Source: an uncultured Pelagibacteraceae bacterium
Lineage (GTDB): Bacteria > Pseudomonadota > Alphaproteobacteria > Pelagibacterales > Pelagibacteraceae
NCBI GenBank assembly: GCA_902618695.1
Contig: CACNCB010000001.1
Coordinates: 124,001 to 188,000, forward strand
Length of the DNA stretch: 64,000 nucleotides
Direction of reading: 5' to 3'
Under the pieces are notes generated by a model that made no database searches, was not told the DNA's origin, and saw only the letters and a program-made list of their open reading frames with translations. This document shows, piece after piece, positions 34,338-42,995 of this stretch; within the stretch, counting starts at the first letter, position 1; each line of letters starts with the position of its first letter. Both the position numbers and the translations under genes were made by a program.

Positions 34338-35492
34338 ATGACTAAATTAATTAAAATTATTTGTTTTATTTCTTTAAGTTTTCATTTTCTGTTTTTTCAA
34401 AGTGTAAATGCTCAAGAAAAAATCAAAATAGGATTATTGGTACCTATGACAGGAGAAAATAAGGAAATTGGAGAATCAATTATAAAAGCAGTTGGGTTAG
34501 CTGTTAAAGATATTGATAACAATTTAATTGAAATCTTTCCAAAAGATACGGCAACTAAAGCTAACCAGACTTTAAAATCAGCGTTTGAATTAAGCGAAAT
34601 GGGAATAAAAATTGTTATTGGTCCTGTTTTCTATGAAAGTTTAACTTACTTAGACGAAATGAAAAATTTAACTTTTTTATCTTTAACAAATAAGACTTTA
34701 GATCTTCCAAAAAATGTAATCTCTGCTGGTATTAACTCTACGTCGCAATTCAATACAATTAAAAAATTTTTAGAAACTAATCAAATACAAAGAACTATTT
34801 TTTTAACACCAATTCAAGATTATGAATTTGAAGTTAAAAGAGGAATAAAAAATTCAAAAATTAAAATTTATAAAGATTATGAATATAATACAGAACCTAC
34901 AAAACTAACTAAACAAATAGAGGAAATTACAAACTACAGAATAAGAAAGCAAAATTTAGAAGATGAAATAAAAAGAATAAAAAATTCAAATGACCCAAAT
35001 AAAGAAAAAAAAATTAAAGAGCTTGAAAAAAGATACACTTTAGGTGGTTTAAATTTTGATGCTATCGTAATTGCAGATTTTGATGAAAGTCTAAAAAGTG
35101 TATCTACATCACTTTTATACACTGACGTACTTCCTAAAAATAAATATTTTATAACTTTAAATCAATGGTTTGATGAAAGTTTATTAAACGAAACAGATAT
35201 TCAACCATTATATTATCCATCGATAAATAAAGAAAATTTTGATAATTATAAAATAAAATATTTTAACGCATTTAATGACGATCCTACCCATTTATCTTTG
35301 TTAAGTTATGATCTTGTTGGCTTAGTTTATTATTTATCAATAAATTCAAATGCTGAAAACTTAAGTAAAATTTTCAAGAGAAAAAATTCATTTAAAGGAA
35401 AAATAGGAATTTTTGATATCAAAAATAATAAAATAAATCACAGACTTAATTTTTATAAAATTGAGGATAAAAAACTTATAGAAATTTTCTAA
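34338..35492 (+). CDS. Periplasmic LpoA-like penicillin-binding protein activator
   Basis: A 384-residue exported protein with a signal peptide (cleavage likely after VNA, residue 25) and a type 1 periplasmic-binding fold: IKIGLLVPMTGENKEIGESI, VIGPVFYESLTYLDE and FDAIVIADFDESLKS. The region about 195-235 is a charged coiled-coil insert (RKQNLEDEIKRIKNS). There are no ABC-transporter genes nearby. Its divergence from rsmI, next to a DolP-like lipoprotein, matches the lpoA locus, so I favour an LpoA-like activator of peptidoglycan synthases over an amino-acid-binding protein. It lacks a lipobox cysteine, unlike E. coli LpoA. Its 3' end overlaps rdgB by 17 bp, tail to tail. Confidence 0.7.
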   Translation: MTKLIKIICFISLSFHFLFFQSVNAQEKIKIGLLVPMTGENKEIGESIIKAVGLAVKDIDNNLIEIFPKDTATKANQTLKSAFELSEMGIKIVIGPVFYESLTYLDEMKNLTFLSLTNKTLDLPKNVISAGINSTSQFNTIKKFLETNQIQRTIFLTPIQDYEFEVKRGIKNSKIKIYKDYEYNTEPTKLTKQIEEITNYRIRKQNLEDEIKRIKNSNDPNKEKKIKELEKRYTLGGLNFDAIVIADFDESLKSVSTSLLYTDVLPKNKYFITLNQWFDESLLNETDIQPLYYPSINKENFDNYKIKYFNAFNDDPTHLSLLSYDLVGLVYYLSINSNAENLSKIFKRKNSFKGKIGIFDIKNNKINHRLNFYKIEDKKLIEIF

Positions 35493-36078
35493 TTTTTTTA
35501 AAAGCTTGATATCTATGATCCATCTTATATTTTTGTGACGGATTCATTTCTCCAAAGGTTTTTCTTTTTTTTAAGGGAATAAAAATTGGATCATATCCAA
35601 ATCCGTTTTTTCCTTTTGGTTTATCTGAAATATAACCTTCTACTTTTCCTAAAACACAAGCAATTTTTTTATTTAAATATGAAATAGAAAGTGCACAAAT
35701 AAATCTTGCTTTAATTTTTTTATTGTTCCAATTTTTATCTTTTTTATTTAATTCTCTATAAACTTTTTTTATAGCTTTACTAAAATTTCCATGCTTTCCT
35801 CCCCACCTAGCAGAATAAATTCCAGGACTTTTGTCTAAAAAATCTATCTCTAAACCTGAGTCATCAGCTAAGCAAATTAATCCTGTTTTTTTCGAAAAAT
35901 ATTTAGATTTTATTAATGAGTTTTCTTTAAATGTCTTTCCATTCTCAACTGGGCTCTTAAGTTTAAATTCGGATGTAGAGTGAATTTCAATGCTTTTTGG
36001 CAACAAACTCTTGATTTCACTTAGTTTACCCTTGTTGTTAGTGCCAATAAGCAATTTATTAATTTTTTGTTTAGACAT
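35476..36078 (-). CDS. rdgB: dITP/XTP pyrophosphatase RdgB (HAM1)
   Basis: Removes non-canonical purine nucleotides (dITP, XTP) from the pool. The 200 aa start KLLIGTNNKGKLSEIKSLLP and contain LADDSGLEIDFLDKSPGIYSARWGG split by normal spacing, plus GYDPIFIP and FGEMNPSQKYKMDHR, all diagnostic. It diverges from grpE across 36 bp. The hrcA gene often near grpE is absent. Confidence 0.97.
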   Translation of the reverse strand: MSKQKINKLLIGTNNKGKLSEIKSLLPKSIEIHSTSEFKLKSPVENGKTFKENSLIKSKYFSKKTGLICLADDSGLEIDFLDKSPGIYSARWGGKHGNFSKAIKKVYRELNKKDKNWNNKKIKARFICALSISYLNKKIACVLGKVEGYISDKPKGKNGFGYDPIFIPLKKRKTFGEMNPSQKYKMDHRYQAFKKIRKFL

Positions 36079-36106
36079 CTAGAAATTAGTAAAATCCTTA
36101 CCATAT
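36079..36106 (+). promoter_or_regulatory. Sigma-32 (RpoH)-like promoter of grpE
   Basis: CTAGAAA (36079-36085) and ACCATAT (36100-36106) are separated by 14 bp. They match the RpoH consensus CTTGAAA / CCCATNT at 6 of 7 positions each. The start codon at 36115 follows so closely that the transcript would have almost no leader. Plausible but unproven. Confidence 0.5.
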
Positions 36107-36114
36107 AAGAGCTT

Positions 36115-36768
36115 ATGGAAAAAGAGGAAAACCAAAATAACCCTTCTATAGATCAAGATCAGGATACAGTAAAAGAAACTGAGAAACCTGAAGAAAACTT
36201 AGACGAGGAAAATAAAGAGGAAACAGAGCAAGAACCTAGGGAAGAAATTAAAGAACTAACTCCAGAAGAAAAAATTACTAAACTTGAAGACAAAGTAGCA
36301 AGAACTTTTGCTGAAATGGAAAATCAACGGAGAAGATTTGAAAAAGAAAAAGAGGATGCTTTCGAATATGGTGGGTATAGTTTTGCTAAAGAAGCATTAA
36401 ATTTGATTGATAATTTAGATCGATCAAAACATGTTCTTCAAAGTGACGACAAATTAAAAGAAACTGAAGCATTAAATAAGACGCTAGAACATTTAGATAT
36501 TATTAAAAAAGATTTAATCTCGATATTTGAAAAAAATAACATTAAACCAATTGAGAGCATAAATAAAAAACTAGATCCAAACTTTCATCAAGCAATGATG
36601 GAAATAGAAGATGATACGAAAGAACCTGGAACAATAATCCAAGAAATTCAAAAAGGCTTTATGATAAAAGACAGATTACTTAGACCTTCATTGGTAGGAG
36701 TATCAAAAAAAGTTGCAAAAAAAGATGAAAAAACTGAAGAAAATAAGGAAATTCAAGAAAATAAATAA
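36115..36768 (+). CDS. grpE: Nucleotide exchange factor GrpE
   Basis: Releases ADP from DnaK. At 217 aa it has a highly acidic, probably disordered N-terminus (1-50), a long helix (ITKLEDKVARTFAEMENQRRR, residues about 55-75) and the C-terminal beta domain with LDPNFHQAMMEI and GFMIKDRLLRPSLVGV. A lysine-rich tail follows. It lies 63 bp before dnaK. Both gaps carry RpoH-like elements, and no CIRCE repeat or hrcA gene is seen. Confidence 0.97.
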   Translation: MEKEENQNNPSIDQDQDTVKETEKPEENLDEENKEETEQEPREEIKELTPEEKITKLEDKVARTFAEMENQRRRFEKEKEDAFEYGGYSFAKEALNLIDNLDRSKHVLQSDDKLKETEALNKTLEHLDIIKKDLISIFEKNNIKPIESINKKLDPNFHQAMMEIEDDTKEPGTIIQEIQKGFMIKDRLLRPSLVGVSKKVAKKDEKTEENKEIQENK

Positions 36769-36780
36769 TTATGAGACCAA

Positions 36781-36808
36781 CTTGTAGTTTTAAATTTAAA
36801 CCCTATAT
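36781..36808 (+). promoter_or_regulatory. Sigma-32 (RpoH)-like promoter of dnaK
   Basis: CTTGTAG (36781-36787) and CCCTATAT (36801-36808) are exactly 13 bp apart in the short grpE-dnaK gap, close to the heat-shock consensus CTTGAAA-N13-CCCATNT. Transcription would begin near 36815, leaving a leader of about 17 bases with a purine-rich GAAAGAGAG ribosome-binding region. No CIRCE inverted repeat is present. Confidence 0.6.
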
Positions 36809-36831
36809 GACGAAAGAGAGACGTTAATATT

Positions 36832-38757
36832 ATGAGTAAAATTATTGGAATAGACTTAGGAACAACTAATTCATGTGTTGCTATAATGGAAGGAACACAA
36901 GCTAAGGTTTTAGAAAATGCTGAAGGAGCAAGGACTACTCCATCAGTTGTAGCGTTTACGGATGAAAATGAAAAATTAATTGGACAACCAGCAAAGAGAC
37001 AAGCTGTTACAAATCCAGAAAATACTATCTTCGCAGTTAAAAGGTTAATTGGAAGAAACTTTGATGATCCAACTGTAAAAAAAGATGTGGAAGCCGCACC
37101 TTTTAAAATAGTTAATTCTGAAAAGGGTGATGCTTGGATAGAAGCTAAAAATGAAAAATATTCACCCTCCCAAATATCTGCATTCATTTTGCAAAAAATG
37201 AAAGAAACAGCAGAAAAATATTTAGGTCAAGCTGTAACAAAAGCTGTGATTACAGTACCCGCGTACTTTAATGATGCACAAAGACAAGCAACAAAGGATG
37301 CAGGAAAAATTGCTGGATTAGAAGTTTTAAGAATTATCAATGAACCAACAGCTGCGTCTCTAGCTTATGGTTTAGATAAAAAACAAAATAAAAAAATTGC
37401 TGTATATGACTTAGGTGGAGGAACATTCGATGTTTCTATCTTAGAATTAGGTGATGGTGTATTTGAAGTTAAATCAACAAACGGTGATACTTTTTTAGGT
37501 GGTGAAGATTTTGACAATGCTATCGTTGATTACTTAGTCTCTGAATTCAAGAAAGATAATGGTATTGATTTAAAATCAGATAAGCTTGCACTACAAAGAT
37601 TAAAAGAGGCTGCAGAAAAGGCAAAAATAGAATTATCATCTGCAGAACAAACCGATATAAACTTGCCTTTCATTACAGCTGACAAAACAGGTCCAAAACA
37701 TATTAATTTAAAAATGACTAGAGCAAAACTCGAAGCTTTAGTTGAGGACTTAATTGCTAAAACAATGCCTCCATGCAAAACTGCTTTAAAAGATGCGGGA
37801 ATTACTGCTAGTGAAATTGATGAAGTAGTTATGGTTGGTGGTATGACTAGAATGCCAAAAGTTTTAGAAGAAGTTAAAAACTTCTTCGGAAAAGATCCTA
37901 ATAAGAGTGTAAACCCAGATGAAGTAGTTGCAATGGGTGCAGCTATTCAAGCTGGTGTTCTGCAAGGTGATGTTAAAGATGTACTTCTATTAGATGTAAC
38001 TCCACTATCGCTTGGTATCGAAACACTTGGGGGTGTTTCTACAAAACTGATTGATAAAAATACAACAATACCAACTAAAAAAAGTCAGGTATTTTCAACT
38101 GCTGAGGACAATCAACCAGCTGTATCTATTAGAGTTCTACAGGGTGAGAGAGAAATGGCAGCTGACAACAAAGCTTTAGGTAACTTTGAATTAGTAGGTA
38201 TTGCACCAGCACCAAGAGGAGTACCTCAAATTGAAGTTACATTTGATATTGATGCTAATGGTATAGTGAATGTTTCAGCAAAAGACAAAGGAACTGGTAA
38301 AGAGCAAAAGATTCAGATTCAAGCTTCTGGTGGATTAAGTGATGAAGAGATTGAAAAAATGGTTAAAGATGCAGAAGCTAATAAAGAAGCTGATAAAAAG
38401 AAAAGAGAGTCGGTCGATGTTAGAAACCAAGCAGATACTCTAATTCACTCTACTGAAAAGAATTTAAAAGAGCATGGATCAAAAATTTCTGATTCAGAGA
38501 AAAAAGCAATTGAAGATGCATCATCTGCAGTAAAAGAGGCTTTAAAAAGTGAAGATATTGAGGATATTAAGAAAAAAACCGAAGCTTTAGTCCAAGCTTC
38601 CATGAAACTTGGAGAAGCAATCTACAAATCACAACAAAGTACAAAACCAGATTCAGGTAAGGATGATGGTGGAAATGATGCAGGTAAAAAAGACGAAAAT
38701 GTTGTTGATGCTGATTTCGAAGAAGTAAAAGACGAGAATAAAGAAAAAAGCGCTTAA
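36832..38757 (+). CDS. dnaK: Hsp70 chaperone DnaK
   Basis: The main ATP-driven Hsp70 folding machine. The 641 aa have the actin-like ATPase with [35 protein letters not shown], the phosphate loop [14 protein letters not shown] and MVGGMTRMP, then the linker [13 protein letters not shown] and the peptide-binding domain. The C-terminal lid ends in [14 protein letters not shown], the EEVD-like tail variant of bacteria. It is preceded by an RpoH-like promoter and followed by dnaJ after 29 bp. Confidence 0.99.
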   Translation: MSKIIGIDLGTTNSCVAIMEGTQAKVLENAEGARTTPSVVAFTDENEKLIGQPAKRQAVTNPENTIFAVKRLIGRNFDDPTVKKDVEAAPFKIVNSEKGDAWIEAKNEKYSPSQISAFILQKMKETAEKYLGQAVTKAVITVPAYFNDAQRQATKDAGKIAGLEVLRIINEPTAASLAYGLDKKQNKKIAVYDLGGGTFDVSILELGDGVFEVKSTNGDTFLGGEDFDNAIVDYLVSEFKKDNGIDLKSDKLALQRLKEAAEKAKIELSSAEQTDINLPFITADKTGPKHINLKMTRAKLEALVEDLIAKTMPPCKTALKDAGITASEIDEVVMVGGMTRMPKVLEEVKNFFGKDPNKSVNPDEVVAMGAAIQAGVLQGDVKDVLLLDVTPLSLGIETLGGVSTKLIDKNTTIPTKKSQVFSTAEDNQPAVSIRVLQGEREMAADNKALGNFELVGIAPAPRGVPQIEVTFDIDANGIVNVSAKDKGTGKEQKIQIQASGGLSDEEIEKMVKDAEANKEADKKKRESVDVRNQADTLIHSTEKNLKEHGSKISDSEKKAIEDASSAVKEALKSEDIEDIKKKTEALVQASMKLGEAIYKSQQSTKPDSGKDDGGNDAGKKDENVVDADFEEVKDENKEKSA

Positions 38758-38786
38758 ACTGACATTTAATTGTCTGTGGTAATTTG

Positions 38787-39914
38787 ATGGCTAAAAGAGA
38801 CTATTATGATGTCCTAGGCGTTAATAAAAGCGCAAGCCCTGAAGAATTAAAATCCGCATACAGAAAGTTAGCCGTTAAGTATCATCCTGATAAAAATCCT
38901 GGGGACTCAAAAGCAGAAGAAAAATTTAAAGAAGCCAGTGAAGCCTACGGAATACTTTCAGACAAAGAGAAAAAACAAAACTATGATAACTTTGGCCATG
39001 CAGCTTTTGAAAATGGTGGTGGTAGAACAGGAGGAGGTTTTGGTGGATTTAGTGGAGCAGATTTTTCAGATATTTTTGAGGATTTCTTTGGGGATTTTGG
39101 CGGAGGTGGGAGATCAAGAAATAGACGAACAAATAACAGAGGCTCTGACCTAAGATATGATTTATCAATTTCTCTTGAAGAAGCTTATAGCGGAAAAAAG
39201 CAAGACATAAAATTTTCAACAACAGAACAGTGTGGAACCTGTAAAGGTAATGGATCTAAGCCAGGTTATTCCCCAGATAGATGCTCATATTGCGGTGGAA
39301 ATGGTAGAATAAGATCTAATCAAGGTTTCTTTACTGTTCAACAGACATGTCCTCAGTGTAATGGAAATGGGGAAGAAATTACTAACCCCTGTAATGAGTG
39401 TAATGGCCAAGGTAAAAAACAAGCATCAAAGAAAATTTCTGTAACCATTCCAAAAGGTGTTGATGACGGAACTAGAATTAGGCTTGCAGGAAAAGGCGAA
39501 GCAGGAACAAGAGGTGGAGCGACAGGTGATCTTTATCTATTTATTAATGTAAATTCCCATAATTTATTTAAAAGATCTGATGAAAATTTATTTTTTGAAT
39601 TTCCACTTTCTCTTGCAGATGCAGCGTTAGGAACAACAATAGAAATTCCAACTATTGATGGTGGAAAAGCTAAAATTAAAATTCCTGATGGAACTCAAAA
39701 TGGTAAACAATTTAGATTAAAAGGTAAAGGTATGCCATTTATGAGAAGAGGCGATTTCGGGGACTTATATGTTCAAGTTAAAACAGAGGTACCTGTATAT
39801 TTAAATAAAAAACAAAAAGAGTTATTAGAACAATTTAGAGAAATTGAAAACGATAAGTCAAATCCAAGTATTAAAAAATTTTTTCAAAAAGCAAGAGATT
39901 TCTGGAAAAACTAA
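38787..39914 (+). CDS. dnaJ: Hsp40 co-chaperone DnaJ
   Basis: Stimulates DnaK ATPase and delivers substrates. I use the ATG at 38787 (375 aa, [12 protein letters not shown]); a TTG one codon earlier is unnecessary. The J domain has YHPDKNPGD with the HPD motif, followed by a Gly/Phe-rich linker (about 75-110). The zinc domain has all four repeats: [24 protein letters not shown] and [10 protein letters not shown]-terminal substrate domain completes the class I architecture. It is in the dnaK-dnaJ-dapB-nth run. Confidence 0.98.
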   Translation: MAKRDYYDVLGVNKSASPEELKSAYRKLAVKYHPDKNPGDSKAEEKFKEASEAYGILSDKEKKQNYDNFGHAAFENGGGRTGGGFGGFSGADFSDIFEDFFGDFGGGGRSRNRRTNNRGSDLRYDLSISLEEAYSGKKQDIKFSTTEQCGTCKGNGSKPGYSPDRCSYCGGNGRIRSNQGFFTVQQTCPQCNGNGEEITNPCNECNGQGKKQASKKISVTIPKGVDDGTRIRLAGKGEAGTRGGATGDLYLFINVNSHNLFKRSDENLFFEFPLSLADAALGTTIEIPTIDGGKAKIKIPDGTQNGKQFRLKGKGMPFMRRGDFGDLYVQVKTEVPVYLNKKQKELLEQFREIENDKSNPSIKKFFQKARDFWKN

Positions 39915-39950
39915 AAGACTAATCTTCTAAAAAAGGTTAATATTAACTAA

Positions 39951-40727
39951 ATGAAAAAAATTAATTTAGCGATTTCTGGTTGCATGGGTAGAATGGGCCA
40001 GCAATTAATTAAGTCTTCAAAGAAAAATAAAAATTTTAAACTAGTTACACTTACAGAAAATAGATTAATAAATAAAAAGTTTAATGGAGTTAAACCTGAA
40101 TCAAATTCTGATAAAGCTTTTAAAAAAACTGACGTAATTATTGATTTCACAGTACCAAGTTGTACGCTCGAAATACTCAAAATAGCCTCAAAACTTAAGA
40201 AAAAAGTAGTAATTGGTACTACAGGATTTACCAGAAACCAAGAAAATCAAATTAAGAATTTTTCAAAAAAAATACCTATTCTAAAAGCAGGTAACATGAG
40301 TTTAGGTGTAAATTTATTAATGTATTTAACCGAGATTACATCAAAATCACTAAATGATGAATACTTAAGCAAAATATTTGAGGTACATCACAAACATAAA
40401 AAAGACTATCCCTCTGGTACTGCGTTAATGCTTGGTAAAGGAATTGCTGATGGAAAAAACAAAAATTTATATAATTTGATTGGTAAAAAATTCTTAAATA
40501 AAAAATTCTTTCCCTATGGAAAAAAAATTAATTTTAACTCGATTAGAAAAGGTAAAATTATTGGTGAACACGAAGTAAAATTCTCAAGTGGAAAAGAAAT
40601 AATTACATTAAACCATGAGGCTTTTGATAGAGCTCTGTATTCTGATGGTGCTTTGAAAGCTTCAAAATGGTTAATGAAAAAAAAACCAGGTTTATATTCT
40701 ATGAGGGATTTGCTTAGCTTTTCATAA
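39951..40727 (+). CDS. dapB: 4-hydroxy-tetrahydrodipicolinate reductase
   Basis: Reduces the DapA product to tetrahydrodipicolinate in the lysine/diaminopimelate pathway, supplying peptidoglycan. The 258 aa include the nucleotide site AISGCMGRMGQQL (7-19), VVIGTTGF, the GNMSLGVNLL segment and the catalytic motif E144-x-H146-H147-x2-K150 in FEVHHKHKKDYPSGTAL. It follows dnaJ by 36 bp. The TAA overlaps the nth ATG by one base (TAATG). Confidence 0.97.
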   Translation: MKKINLAISGCMGRMGQQLIKSSKKNKNFKLVTLTENRLINKKFNGVKPESNSDKAFKKTDVIIDFTVPSCTLEILKIASKLKKKVVIGTTGFTRNQENQIKNFSKKIPILKAGNMSLGVNLLMYLTEITSKSLNDEYLSKIFEVHHKHKKDYPSGTALMLGKGIADGKNKNLYNLIGKKFLNKKFFPYGKKINFNSIRKGKIIGEHEVKFSSGKEIITLNHEAFDRALYSDGALKASKWLMKKKPGLYSMRDLLSFS

Positions 40728-41380
40728 TGAATGAAAAACAAAAAGCAAAAATAATTATTAAAACTTTAAATAAAATTTACCCAAAAGCACCTGTTCCTTT
40801 AAAAAGCAAAAATACTTTTACTCTATTAGTCTCAGTGCTGCTCTCTGCACAATGTACTGATGTTAACGTTAATAATGTAACGAAAGATATCTATCCTAAA
40901 TACTTTAAACCGCAACACTTTGTGAGGTTAGGAAGAAAGAAAATTGAAAAATTAATAAAAAAAATTGGTATTTTTAGAGTTAAAGCTAAAAGTATTTACT
41001 TAATGTCAAAACAAATCTTAGAAAAACATAATGGGAAAGTGCCTAAAACTTTTGAAGACCTTGAAAAACTGCCTGGTGTAGGTCATAAAACTGCAAGCGT
41101 GGTAATGTCTCAAGGTTTTGGTTATCCTGCTTTTGCTGTTGATACTCATATTCATAGACTTGCACAAAGATGGGGTTTAACAAGTGGAAAAAATGTAATT
41201 CAGACTGAAAAAGATTTGAAGAGAATATTTCCTAAAAAAACATGGTCTAAGCTTCACTTACAAATAATTTTTTATGGAAGAGAATATTGTAAGGCAAGAG
41301 ATTGTTATGGATTAAGTTGCAAAATATGCACTACGTGCTACCCAAATAGAAAAAAACCTGTTATTACAAAAAAAGCTTAG
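40727..41380 (+). CDS. nth: Endonuclease III (Nth)
   Basis: A base-excision DNA glycosylase/AP lyase for oxidised pyrimidines. The 217 aa contain the helix-hairpin-helix LEKLPGVGHKTASVV with catalytic Lys121 and Asp139 in AVDTHIHRLAQRWG. The C-terminal Fe-S loop is present, but its cysteine spacing is unusual: C188, C193, C198, C201 and C204, against the classical C-x6-C-x2-C-x5-C. It overlaps dapB by one base and is followed 1 bp later by the PfkB kinase. With mutM it makes a second oxidative-damage glycosylase in the window. Confidence 0.95.
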   Translation: MNEKQKAKIIIKTLNKIYPKAPVPLKSKNTFTLLVSVLLSAQCTDVNVNNVTKDIYPKYFKPQHFVRLGRKKIEKLIKKIGIFRVKAKSIYLMSKQILEKHNGKVPKTFEDLEKLPGVGHKTASVVMSQGFGYPAFAVDTHIHRLAQRWGLTSGKNVIQTEKDLKRIFPKKTWSKLHLQIIFYGREYCKARDCYGLSCKICTTCYPNRKKPVITKKA

Positions 41381-41381
41381 T

Positions 41382-42311
41382 ATGAAAATTTTAGGAATAG
41401 GGAACGCGATTGTAGATGTTATCTGCAAAGTTGAAGATAATTTTATTTCTCAAAATAATCTTACAAAAAGTACAATGAAATTATTCTTCGATGAAAATGA
41501 GTTCAAAAATTTATTAAAAAATCTTAAAATTGAAAAAACTGTATCAGGTGGATCCGTAGCAAACTCTATAGTTGGTATATCTCAACTTGGAAATAAAGTT
41601 GGTTTTATAGGTAAAGTTTCTGATGATGAATTTGGTAGTAAATACGAAGAAGGTTTAAAAAAAGAAAACGTAAAATATTTTTATTCGAAAAAGAAAGAAG
41701 AATTACCAACAGGAACTTGTTTAATTTTAGTGACGCCAGACTCTGAAAGAACAATGTGTACTTTCCTAGGAACTGCAGGAAAGATTAATGAAAATGATGT
41801 GAGTTCTGATGCAATTAAAAAAAGTGAGATAATTTTTTTAGAAGGTTACTTGTGGGATGAAGGAGAACCCAAGAAAGCTTTTGATAAAGCTATAAACAAT
41901 GCAAATAAAGTTGCTATGTCTCTCTCTGACCTGTTTTGTGTGGATAGACATAAACCCCATTTTTTAAACTTAGTAAAAAACAAGCTCGATATAACTTTCG
42001 CTAATGAACAAGAAATTACTTCATTAATTGAAGCTAAAAAATTTGAAGAAGTTATAAACTTTTCAAAACAACTTAAAAAATTAATAATTGTAACTAGAGG
42101 AAATAAAGGTGCAGTTGCGATTAATGGTGATGAGGTTGTCGAAAGTGATATACAAAAAAATCTGAAAATTGTTGATCTTACAGGTGCAGGTGATCTATTT
42201 GCAGCTGGATTTTTACATGGCTACATAAACAAATTATCTGCAAAAGAATGTCTTGAAAAAGGTACTGAAATGTCATCGAGAATAATACAGCAAATTGGGG
42301 CGAGGCTTTAG
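41382..42311 (+). CDS. PfkB-family carbohydrate/adenosine kinase
   Basis: A 309-residue ribokinase-superfamily enzyme. The N-terminal ILGIGNAIVDVICKVED, the substrate-site SGGSVANSIVGISQLGNKVGF, the GTAGKI segment and the C-terminal catalytic motif IVDLTGAGDLFAAGFLHGY (base Asp near 271) are clear. The ordering and the GNAIVDV start resemble the alphaproteobacterial adenosine kinase-like subgroup. The true substrate (adenosine or a sugar) cannot be told from motifs. It is last in the grpE-to-nth run and converges with the ArfA-like ORF. Confidence 0.88.
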   Translation: MKILGIGNAIVDVICKVEDNFISQNNLTKSTMKLFFDENEFKNLLKNLKIEKTVSGGSVANSIVGISQLGNKVGFIGKVSDDEFGSKYEEGLKKENVKYFYSKKKEELPTGTCLILVTPDSERTMCTFLGTAGKINENDVSSDAIKKSEIIFLEGYLWDEGEPKKAFDKAINNANKVAMSLSDLFCVDRHKPHFLNLVKNKLDITFANEQEITSLIEAKKFEEVINFSKQLKKLIIVTRGNKGAVAINGDEVVESDIQKNLKIVDLTGAGDLFAAGFLHGYINKLSAKECLEKGTEMSSRIIQQIGARL

Positions 42312-42313
42312 AT

Positions 42314-42433
42314 TTAATTTTTCTTTCTTTTAAAACTACCTTTGCCTTTTTTTGGTTTAACTATTTTTGGTTTATACTTTTTAGTAAACAAATCTTTAGC
42401 TATGGGATTTTTCTTATTTGATTTGATAGCCAT
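42314..42433 (-). CDS. arfA: Minimal ArfA-like alternative ribosome-rescue factor
   Basis: A 39-codon ORF from ATG 42433 to TAA. The product is very basic and reads NPIAKDLFTKKYKPKIVK then PKKGKGSFKRKKN. It aligns with the ArfA core of E. coli (N-x-I-x4-L, a basic stretch, then V-x2-nKKGKGSYxRK). The KKGKGS-[YF]-x-RK segment is the hallmark that occupies the empty mRNA channel and recruits RF2 to stalled ribosomes. It lacks everything after that motif, so it is shorter than the truncated active E. coli form. It overlaps the end of the upstream winged-helix gene by 20 bp and is co-oriented. Short length lowers certainty. Confidence 0.7.
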   Translation of the reverse strand: MAIKSNKKNPIAKDLFTKKYKPKIVKPKKGKGSFKRKKN

Positions 42434-42995
42434 TTTTTTTACTAATAATAAATTCATTATCATTAAAAGTATTTAAGATTTTTTTTCTTAAACGATAGAT
42501 GTGAGTCTCAACAGTATGAGTTTCAATATCAGGCTGATAACTCCAAACATTTTTTTGCAGCTCATCAATACTAACTGGTTTTTCTGATTTAGATAAATAG
42601 GTAATTGTATTTATTTCTTTTTCAGTCAACTTAAGCTTTGCATTATTTTTTAAGATTTCTCTAGAATTAAGATCAATATTATAATTATTTACATTCAATT
42701 TTGACTGACTGTTGAATTGTATTTTCAAAAATTCAATATTTATCTTTTCAATTAATTTTAAAATATTTATTGGTTTATCATCTAATACAAATTGATTATT
42801 AATATCTAAGTATTTTTTATTTGATATAACCAAATAATTGTTAAGTTTATCTAACTTTTTGTTTAAAGAAACTTCGCTATCTGCAAAGATAATATTAAAA
42901 TTTAAATCTGAGCTTAGTTCTACAAGAATTTGATATAATCCCGTAAACCTATATATTATTAAACTTTTAGTATCCACAAAAATAGAATATGACAA
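42414..42995 (-). CDS. OmpR/PhoB-type DNA-binding protein without a receiver domain
   Basis: A protein of up to 193 aa. The C-terminal 95 residues form an OmpR-type winged helix: NVNNYNIDLNSREIL, LKLTEKEINTITYL, SIDELQKNVW and the recognition helix HTVETHIYRLRKKI, ending in the wing GYQIK. The N-terminal half (about 1-95) is about the right size for a receiver fold but lacks the acidic pocket and phosphorylatable Asp in recognisable form. It is therefore an orphan or degenerate regulator. The start is uncertain: TTG at 42995 overlaps the divergent transpeptidase start by 7 bp, while GTG at 42977 would avoid it. No histidine kinase is nearby. Confidence 0.75.
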   Translation of the reverse strand: MSYSIFVDTKSLIIYRFTGLYQILVELSSDLNFNIIFADSEVSLNKKLDKLNNYLVISNKKYLDINNQFVLDDKPINILKLIEKINIEFLKIQFNSQSKLNVNNYNIDLNSREILKNNAKLKLTEKEINTITYLSKSEKPVSIDELQKNVWSYQPDIETHTVETHIYRLRKKILNTFNDNEFIISKKNGYQIK

